From: Streptomyces sp. R28
GTDB lineage: Bacteria; Actinomycetota; Actinomycetes; Streptomycetales; Streptomycetaceae
Length of the DNA stretch: 64,000 bases
NCBI RefSeq assembly: GCF_041052385.1
Contig: NZ_CP163439.1
Location: forward strand, 7,925,001 to 7,989,000
Reading direction: 5' to 3'
Each line of letters opens with the position of its first letter. Position 1 is the first letter of the stretch. The notes below the pieces were generated by a model. It was not told the origin of the DNA. It searched no databases and worked only from the letters and a program-made list of their open reading frames with translations. A program made the position numbers and the translations under genes. Below, one piece after another: positions 58,601 through 64,000 of the stretch.

Positions 58601-61600
58601 CCGGCGGCCGAACGCGACCGCGTGCTCCTCGACCTCGTGCGTACCCACGCCGCGCAGGTGCTCGACCTGCCCGGCGGTCAGTCCATCGGCGCCGACCGGG
58701 CGTTCAAGGAGCACGGCTGCACCTCCGTGGGCGCCGTCCAGCTGCGCGGCAGGCTGTCCGAGGCGACCGGCCTGCGCCTGGCGGCCACCATTGCCTTCGA
58801 CCACCCCACCCCGGCCGCGCTCGCCCGCCATCTGCGCGACGTCCTCCTGGACGACACCGCCGTACCGGCCCCCGTCCCGGTGCTCACGGCGGCGGCCGAC
58901 GACGACCCGGTCGCCATCGTGGCCATGGGCTGCCGGCTGCCGGGCGGCGTCACCTCTCCCGAACAGCTGTGGCAGCTCGTGGAGCAGGGACTGGACGGCG
59001 TCACCGAGTTCCCCGCCGACCGCGGCTGGGACATCGCGTCCCTCTACGACCCCGACCCGGACCGGCAGGGCACGACCTACGTTCGTGAGGGCGGATTCCT
59101 CCACGACGCGGGCGACTTCGACGCCGCCTTCTTCGGGATCTCGCCGCGTGAGGCGCTCGCCATGGACCCGCAGCAGCGGCTGCTCCTGGAGACCTCGTGG
59201 GAGGTCTTCGAGCGGGCCGGCATCGATCCGACGTCGCTGCGCGGCCGGCACGTCGGCGTTTTCTCCGGCCTGATGCACCACGACTACGGAACCAGCGCCG
59301 AGCACGCCCCGCAGGGCACCGAGGGCTACCTCGGGATCGGCACCGCGGGCAGTGTCGTGTCCGGCCGTGTCGCCTACACCCTGGGCCTCGAAGGCCCCGC
59401 GATCACCGTCGACACCGCGTGCTCCTCCTCGCTGGTGGCCCTGCACCTGGCGGCGCAGGCGCTGCGCTCGGGCGAGTGCACCATGGCACTGGCCGGCGGC
59501 GCGGCGGTCATGGCCGAGCCCGGCTCGTTCGTCGAGTTCTCCCGGCAGCGCGCGCTCGCCCCGGACAGCAGGTGCAAGGCGTTCGCCGAGGCCGCGGACG
59601 GCACCTCCTGGTCCGAGGGCGTCGGCGTGCTGCTCCTGGAACGGCTGTCGGACGCACGGCGCAACGGCCACCCGGTCCTCGCCGTCGTACGCGGTACGGC
59701 CATCAACCAGGACGGCGCCAGCAACGGCCTGACCGCGCCCAGCGGACCTGCCCAACAGCGCGTGATCCGACAGGCGTTGGCCCAGGCGCGGCTCACGTCC
59801 GACCAGGTCGACGCCGTCGAGGCGCACGGCACGGGCACCACCCTGGGCGACCCCATCGAGGCCCAGGCGCTCCTCGCCACCTACGGCCAGGGCCGGCCCG
59901 CGGACCGTCCGCTGTGGCTCGGATCGCTGAAGTCCAACATCGGGCACACTCAGGCCGCCGCGGGCGTGGCAGGCGTGATCAAGATGGTGCAGGCGATGCG
60001 GCACGGCGTGCTGCCGCAGACCCTGCACGTCGACGAGCCCTCCTCGTACGTCGACTGGACGGCGGGCGCCGTCGAACTGCTCACCGAGGCGCGCGCCTGG
60101 CCGGAGACGGGACGGCCCCGCAGGGCCGCCGTCTCGTCCTTCGGAGTGAGCGGCACCAACGCCCACGTCATCCTCGAGCACGTCCCCGCGCCGGCCCCGG
60201 ACGGCGAGAGCGACAGCGAGCGGGCGGGCGGCGAAGGCCCTCTGCCGCTGCTGGTGTCCGCGCGTGGACACCAGGCACTCCAGGCACAGGCGGCCCGCCT
60301 CGACGCCCATCTGACGGCCCGGCCTGAGCAGGAACTCGCCGATGTGGCCCAGGCGTTGGCGAGCTCCCGCGCCGCCCTGGAGCAGCGGGCCGTCGTCGTG
60401 GCCGCGGACCGGGAAGAGGCACGGCTCGGCCTCGGCGCCCTGGCCGAGGGCAGTCCCGCGCCGAGCGTGGTCACCGGCAGCGCGGACCTCGACGGCAAGG
60501 TGGTGTTCGTCCTGCCGGGCCAGGGCTCCCAGTGGGCCGGCATGGGCGCCGAACTCCTCGATTCCTCACCGGTGTTCGCCCAGGCGATGACGGAGTGCGC
60601 CGACGCGCTCGCACCGCACGTCGACTGGTCGCTCCTCGACGTCGTCCGGCAGGTGCCGGGAGCGCCCACGCTCGACCGCTGCGACGTGGTCCAGCCCGCG
60701 TCGTTCGCCGTCATGGTCTCCCTCGCCCGGATGTGGCGCTCCCACGGCGTCGAGCCGGACGCGGTCCTCGGCCACTCCCAGGGCGAGATCGCCGCCGCCT
60801 GCGTGGCGGGGGCGCTGTCCCTGCCGGACGCGGCACGAGTGGTGGCGCTGCGCAGCAGGGCCATCGCCCAGCACCTGGCGGGCCGCGGCGGCATGATGTC
60901 GGTCGCGCTCACACCCGAGGAGGCCGCCCGGCGACTGGCCGCCACCGCGTACGGAGAGCAGATCGCCACGGCCGCGGTCAACGGCCCCTCCTCGGTCGTC
61001 CTCGCCGGCGCCCCCGACGCCCTGGACGCCCTTGCCGCCGAACTGGCCGAGGACGGGGTGCGGGCGCGCCGCATCGCCGTGGACTACGCCTCGCACTCGG
61101 CGCACGTCGAACAGATCGAGGACGAACTCGCCCGGGTCCTGCGGCCGATCGCCCCGCGCCCCTCGGACATCCCCTTCTACTCCACCGTCGACAACCGCTG
61201 GCTGGACACCCGCGAACTCGACGGGCGGTACTGGTACCGCAACCTCCGCCAGACCGTCCGCTTCGAGGACGCCACCCGCGCCCTCCTGGAGCAGGGCTTC
61301 GGGTTCTTCCTGGAAGTCAGCTCGCATCCGGTGCTGACCCCCGCGGTCCAGGAGACCGTCGAGCGCACCGGGGCCGACGCACTGGCCGGCGGCACGCTGC
61401 GCCGCGACGAGGGCGGCATGCGGCGCTTCCTCACCTCGCTCGCCGACACCTGGGTGCGCGGCCTCCCGGTGCACTGGTCGCCGTCCCCGCGCGGCACCGG
61501 CGCATGCCGCGTGGAACTGCCCACCTACGCGTTCCAGCGCCGCCGTTACTGGCTCGAAGCGGCACCCCGATCCGGCGCCACGGCAGCGGCCGATCCCGCC

Positions 61601-64000
61601 GAAGCGGCGTTCTGGGAAGCCGTCGACAGGGCGGACCCGCAGGCCCTTCCCGCAACCCTGCGGGCGGACGGCCAGGACGCAAGCACCGACCTGAGCGCGG
61701 TCGCCGCCGCGCTGCCGGTGCTCTCCGACTGGCGCAGACGGCACCGGGAGCGGTCCGCCGCCGAAGCCTGGCGCTACCGAGTGACCTGGCTGCGGCTGGC
61801 CGGCGACACCGCGGGGACACTCACGGGCCGTTGGCTCGCCATCGTCCCCACCAGCGGCGACGACGCCGTCGACGCCGCCCCCGGCGGGCAGGGCGACATG
61901 GACACGCTGCTCGACGGACTGGGGGCGCGGGGTGCGCAGTTCGAGCGGATCGACGTGGACCCGCTCCGCGCCGGAGCCGGTGAACTCGCCGACCTCATCC
62001 GCGAACTCGCCCCCGACCAGGGTGACTTCGACGGCGTACTGTCCCTGATCGCACTCGACGAACGCGCCGTGCCCGGGGCCCCCGGCCAGACTGCGGGCCT
62101 GGCGGGAACGGCCGCGCTGGTGCGGGCCCTCGCCGACACGGGCAGCGGCGCCCCCCTGTGGTCGCTCACCCGGGGCGCCGTCACCACCGGCCCCGGCGGC
62201 CCGGCCGGCAGCCCGGCACAGGCCATGGTGTGGGGCCTGGGCAGGGTCGCCGCGCTGGAGCGGCCGCACGTCTGGGGCGGTCTCGTGGACCTGCCGCAGA
62301 CCCTCGACGAGCGGGCCCTGAGCCGGCTGGCCGGAGCGCTCGGCCGACGCGACGGCGAGGACCAGCTGGCCGTGCGGCCGACCGGGGTCTTCGCACGGCG
62401 CCTGATGCCCGCCCCCCTCGGTGACGCGTCCCCCGCCCGCCGATGGGAGCCGCACGGCACCGTTCTGGTCACCGGCGGTACCGGCGGCATCGGTGCCGAG
62501 GCGGCACGTTGGCTCGCCGAGGCCGGCGCCGACCACCTGATCCTGACCAGCAGGCGCGGCCCGTACGCGCCGGGCGCCGAGGAACTGGCCGCCGAACTCC
62601 GCGCCGGTGGAACGCGCGTGACGGTCGCCGCATGCGAGGCGACCGACCGCGAGACGCTCGCGGAACTCCTGACGAACGCCCCCGGCGAGCATCCCCTCAC
62701 CGCGGTGGTGCACGCCGCGGGCGTGGGCCAGGACAGCCCCCTCGACGCCACCGACGCCCAGGAGTTCACCCGGGTCCTCGTCGGCAAGGCCGCGGGCGCG
62801 GCCCTGCTCGACGAACTCCTCGGCGACACCCCCCTCGACGCCTTCGTCCTCATGTCGTCCGGCGCCGGAGTGTGGGGAGCAGGCCGTCAGGGCGCCTACG
62901 CCGCGGCCAACGCCTACCTCGACGCCCTCGCCGAGCGGCGTCGCGCGGCCGGCCGGACCGCGACGGCCGTGGCCTGGGGCTCGTGGGGAGGCGGCATCGG
63001 ACTCGGCGCAGTGGCGGGCGCCGCCGAACGCCTGAGGCGGCTCGGCCTGCGCGGCATGCCCCCGCGGGCCGCCCTCGCCGCACTGGTGCGCGCCGTCGAG
63101 CACGACGACACCTGCGTGGCCGTGGCGGACATGGACTGGGCGCGGTTCCACGCCGCGTTCACCGTGACCCGACCCAGCCCCCTCCTCCAGGACCTGCCCG
63201 ACGTACGCGGCGCACAGGCCGCGGCGGCGACGCCCGACGGCGACGAACCGCGGCCCGCCACGGGCCTGTCGGCCCGACTCGCCGCGCTGACCGGGCCCGA
63301 GCGCGACCGGGCCGTGCTCGACCTGGTCCGCGCCGAAGCCGCCGCTGTGCTCGGCCACACCGGCGCGGACGCCGTCGACGCCACCCGCGCCTTCCGCGAC
63401 CAGGGCTTCGACTCCATGACCGCCGTCGAACTGCGCAACCGTCTGGCCGCGGCGGCCGGTCTGACACTGCCGTCGACGCTGGTCTTCGACCACCCGACGC
63501 CGACGGCCCTCGCGGACCGGCTGCGCGGCCTGCTGCTCGGGACCGGGCCGGAGCAGACGCCCGTGCCGGGTCGGGCCGCCACGGGTCCCGACGACGACCC
63601 GATCGTCATCGTCGGCATGAGTGCCAGGCTGCCGGGCGGCGTCGCCTCCCCGGAGGACCTGTGGAAGCTGGTCGACGCCGGCGGCGACGCGGTGGCCGCC
63701 TTCCCCGCCGACCGCGGCTGGAACGTCGACGACCTCTACGACCCCGACCCCGCCAAGACCGGCAAGTCGTATGTGCGGCACGGGAGTTTCCTCTACGATG
63801 CGGGCGATTTCGACGCCGCCTTCTTCGGGATCTCGCCGCGTGAGGCGCTGGCGATGGACCCCCAGCAGCGGCTGCTCCTGGAGACGGCGTGGGAGGTCCT
63901 GGAGCGGGCGGGCATCGACCCGCAGTCCCTGCGCGGCAGCAGGACCGGCGTGTTCGTCGGCGCCATGCACCAGGACTACGGCGCGGGACAGAGCCCCGAC
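55676..64000 (+). CDS. Modular type I PKS with AHBA loading module (RifA-like), incomplete at the window end
   Basis: 2775 codons are visible and the gene continues past 64000. The loading module has an acyl-ligase (A) domain (residues 1-520; 'MLYTSGTTGRPKGVL' near 175, 'GRIKELIIRGGENIHPGEVE'), a KR-like domain (540-950) and an ACP ('EHGCTSVGAVQLR', near 1012). The KR-like domain has lost the GGTGxxG motif and the catalytic Tyr and Asn ('AEHGAAAAYFD'), so it is inactive. Module 1 has KS (Cys near 1244 in 'VDTACSSSLVAL'), AT ('GHSQGEIAAACV' near 1698, 'DYASHSAHVE', methylmalonyl type), KR ('VLVTGGTGGIGAEAA' near 2264, active Tyr) and ACP ('DQGFDSMTAVELR' near 2577); no DH or ER. KR1 lacks LDD and has 'AGVWG', suggesting A-type stereochemistry. 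KS2 starts near 2639. The layout matches RifA-type ansamycin synthases. Confidence 0.95.
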   Translation, partial: MLRTELIRPLPELLRAHADRFGGKVAFRDARRSVTYAELERRTGRLAGHLAGLRLQPGDRAAIYLGNCVEMVESYLAITRASAIGSPFNPRATDAELAHLLDDSGARVIITDAAHLPQLARVLEDRGDLRVVVIGGRGVPDDAPAGTLAFEALATNEPATGPRDDLGLDDLAWMLYTSGTTGRPKGVLSTQRNCLWSVAACYAPVPGLSADDRVLWPLPLFHSLSHIACVLGVTAVGASARIVDGFEAEEVLDAIREDSATFLAGVPTMYHYLVRAARKQGFTAPELRMCLVGGAITTAELRRSFEEAFGAPLLDAYGSTETCGSITINWPSGARVEGSCGLPVPGLGVRLVDPETGRDVGSGTEGEVWVSGPSVMAGYHNQPEATAQAIQDGWYRTGDLARRDAAGYFTVTGRIKELIIRGGENIHPGEVEAVLRRVPGVADVAVVGKLHETLGEVPVACIVPGPEGIDPQALFAACREQLSYFKVPEELYEIAEVPRTASGKITRHVLLEQPARLRASGTSHYESLFRLDWIPLPSVPPPAVPVGRWALVGRDTGHLTAELLSRGLEVTTYPDATALRTAVTGGAPAPDVTVLAAARDAGDDGVRRHAHDVDDWLRDERFADGRLLLTTRRAVAAAPDEDIADLWQSALWGHARCLQTEHPGRLVLADLDGADDRTAAALPLALSHDEPQFAVRSGVVLLPRLARAATLAAGEREPSLDPRGTVLISEADGAAAAEAGRHLVIGHGVRHVLLVSRGGEADSAAADLKAQLTRAGARVTLEACDLTDRAALADVLARNKRPLTAVFHTWGRQEPGATGFLRSAAAGALNLHELSVGDHPAAFVLLSSAAGLLGAAGQAEHGAAAAYFDALAQHRRAVGHPALSLAWGPGDGLGADGAPATGAGVGRLSAHDCRAMLDAAMTADHAVLVALRTVPEALRADEIPALLRDVIEVTERSAPRSSADGAALRQELTALPAAERDRVLLDLVRTHAAQVLDLPGGQSIGADRAFKEHGCTSVGAVQLRGRLSEATGLRLAATIAFDHPTPAALARHLRDVLLDDTAVPAPVPVLTAAADDDPVAIVAMGCRLPGGVTSPEQLWQLVEQGLDGVTEFPADRGWDIASLYDPDPDRQGTTYVREGGFLHDAGDFDAAFFGISPREALAMDPQQRLLLETSWEVFERAGIDPTSLRGRHVGVFSGLMHHDYGTSAEHAPQGTEGYLGIGTAGSVVSGRVAYTLGLEGPAITVDTACSSSLVALHLAAQALRSGECTMALAGGAAVMAEPGSFVEFSRQRALAPDSRCKAFAEAADGTSWSEGVGVLLLERLSDARRNGHPVLAVVRGTAINQDGASNGLTAPSGPAQQRVIRQALAQARLTSDQVDAVEAHGTGTTLGDPIEAQALLATYGQGRPADRPLWLGSLKSNIGHTQAAAGVAGVIKMVQAMRHGVLPQTLHVDEPSSYVDWTAGAVELLTEARAWPETGRPRRAAVSSFGVSGTNAHVILEHVPAPAPDGESDSERAGGEGPLPLLVSARGHQALQAQAARLDAHLTARPEQELADVAQALASSRAALEQRAVVVAADREEARLGLGALAEGSPAPSVVTGSADLDGKVVFVLPGQGSQWAGMGAELLDSSPVFAQAMTECADALAPHVDWSLLDVVRQVPGAPTLDRCDVVQPASFAVMVSLARMWRSHGVEPDAVLGHSQGEIAAACVAGALSLPDAARVVALRSRAIAQHLAGRGGMMSVALTPEEAARRLAATAYGEQIATAAVNGPSSVVLAGAPDALDALAAELAEDGVRARRIAVDYASHSAHVEQIEDELARVLRPIAPRPSDIPFYSTVDNRWLDTRELDGRYWYRNLRQTVRFEDATRALLEQGFGFFLEVSSHPVLTPAVQETVERTGADALAGGTLRRDEGGMRRFLTSLADTWVRGLPVHWSPSPRGTGACRVELPTYAFQRRRYWLEAAPRSGATAAADPAEAAFWEAVDRADPQALPATLRADGQDASTDLSAVAAALPVLSDWRRRHRERSAAEAWRYRVTWLRLAGDTAGTLTGRWLAIVPTSGDDAVDAAPGGQGDMDTLLDGLGARGAQFERIDVDPLRAGAGELADLIRELAPDQGDFDGVLSLIALDERAVPGAPGQTAGLAGTAALVRALADTGSGAPLWSLTRGAVTTGPGGPAGSPAQAMVWGLGRVAALERPHVWGGLVDLPQTLDERALSRLAGALGRRDGEDQLAVRPTGVFARRLMPAPLGDASPARRWEPHGTVLVTGGTGGIGAEAARWLAEAGADHLILTSRRGPYAPGAEELAAELRAGGTRVTVAACEATDRETLAELLTNAPGEHPLTAVVHAAGVGQDSPLDATDAQEFTRVLVGKAAGAALLDELLGDTPLDAFVLMSSGAGVWGAGRQGAYAAANAYLDALAERRRAAGRTATAVAWGSWGGGIGLGAVAGAAERLRRLGLRGMPPRAALAALVRAVEHDDTCVAVADMDWARFHAAFTVTRPSPLLQDLPDVRGAQAAAATPDGDEPRPATGLSARLAALTGPERDRAVLDLVRAEAAAVLGHTGADAVDATRAFRDQGFDSMTAVELRNRLAAAAGLTLPSTLVFDHPTPTALADRLRGLLLGTGPEQTPVPGRAATGPDDDPIVIVGMSARLPGGVASPEDLWKLVDAGGDAVAAFPADRGWNVDDLYDPDPAKTGKSYVRHGSFLYDAGDFDAAFFGISPREALAMDPQQRLLLETAWEVLERAGIDPQSLRGSRTGVFVGAMHQDYGAGQSPD

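Noticed and set aside
55655..60310. A 1551-codon open frame on the minus strand
   Set aside because: It lies wholly opposite the PKS gene, whose domains are unmistakable. The antisense frame is a product of very high GC and has no recognisable domain.
60566..63970. An 1134-codon minus-strand open frame
   Set aside because: Same reason: antisense to PKS AT-KR-ACP-KS coding sequence, compositionally biased to Gly/Arg/Ala/Val.
1..64000. tRNA or rRNA genes
   Set aside because: I looked for tRNA-like ends and cloverleaf segments, including at the island borders, and saw none I could support. A tRNA-finding program would be decisive.

Overview
The window reads as a chromosomal segment of a Streptomyces or close relative. 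The supporting signs are very high GC, GTG and TTG starts, dense 4-bp start/stop overlaps, sepH, cutRS, DUF4193/DUF3093/DUF3710/DUF3159 genes, a Streptomyces-type dispersed intergenic repeat, and an AHBA-primed type I polyketide synthase.

Positions 276-25804 are core chromosome: a rhodanese, sepH (cell division), an ALO-family flavin oxidase with an MFS transporter, hemH, an inositol-monophosphatase-family gene, cutRS, DUF4193, DUF3093, a thioesterase, dut-DUF3710, a secreted alginate-lyase-like protein, kdpDE, an OB-fold gene with a DUF3159 membrane protein, two RCK/TrkA proteins, a KimA-like potassium permease and a TRAM-domain (TrmA/RumA-type) RNA methyltransferase. From memory, much of this order (suhB, DUF4193, DUF3093, dut, DUF3710, OB-fold, DUF3159, two TrkA, APC permease, methyltransferase) is shared with mycobacteria. 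Potassium control is a theme from 15.7 to 24.3 kb, but kdpFABC is absent.

Positions 25805-39040 form a defence island placed directly behind the methyltransferase gene. The last 21 codons of that gene recur at 38557-38622 with only synonymous changes, and a third, more diverged 3' end lies at 25832-25885. Inside are an AbiEii-type nucleotidyltransferase with its partner, decayed MFS and lectin fragments, a four-gene Wadjet/MksBEFG-like SMC operon (kleisin, KITE, SMC, TOPRIM nuclease), a STAND ATPase with C-terminal TPR-like repeats, and an IS1380-type transposase remnant at the right edge. No intact integrase is visible.

Positions 39067-50149 are an accessory block tied together by one operator, the palindrome AAACCGATCGGTTT. 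Ten copies occur at six promoters, in front of two SDR genes, three TetR repressors, a 4Fe-4S protein/YhgE-like operon and an MFS exporter. One TetR gene, its operator and part of the YhgE-like gene are duplicated, and the second copy is decaying. MMPL, alpha/beta hydrolase and xanthine dehydrogenase/XdhC remnants show ongoing gene loss.

Positions 50937-64000 hold a Ppx/GppA-family gene and then the left part of an ansamycin-type cluster: AHBA synthase, a RifL-like oxidoreductase fused to a RifM-like phosphatase, and a PKS that runs off the window (A, inactive KR, ACP; KS-AT-KR-ACP; start of KS2). Two perfect palindromes in the cluster's intergenic regions are candidate regulator sites.

All functional calls come from reading motifs and translations by eye; no search was run.
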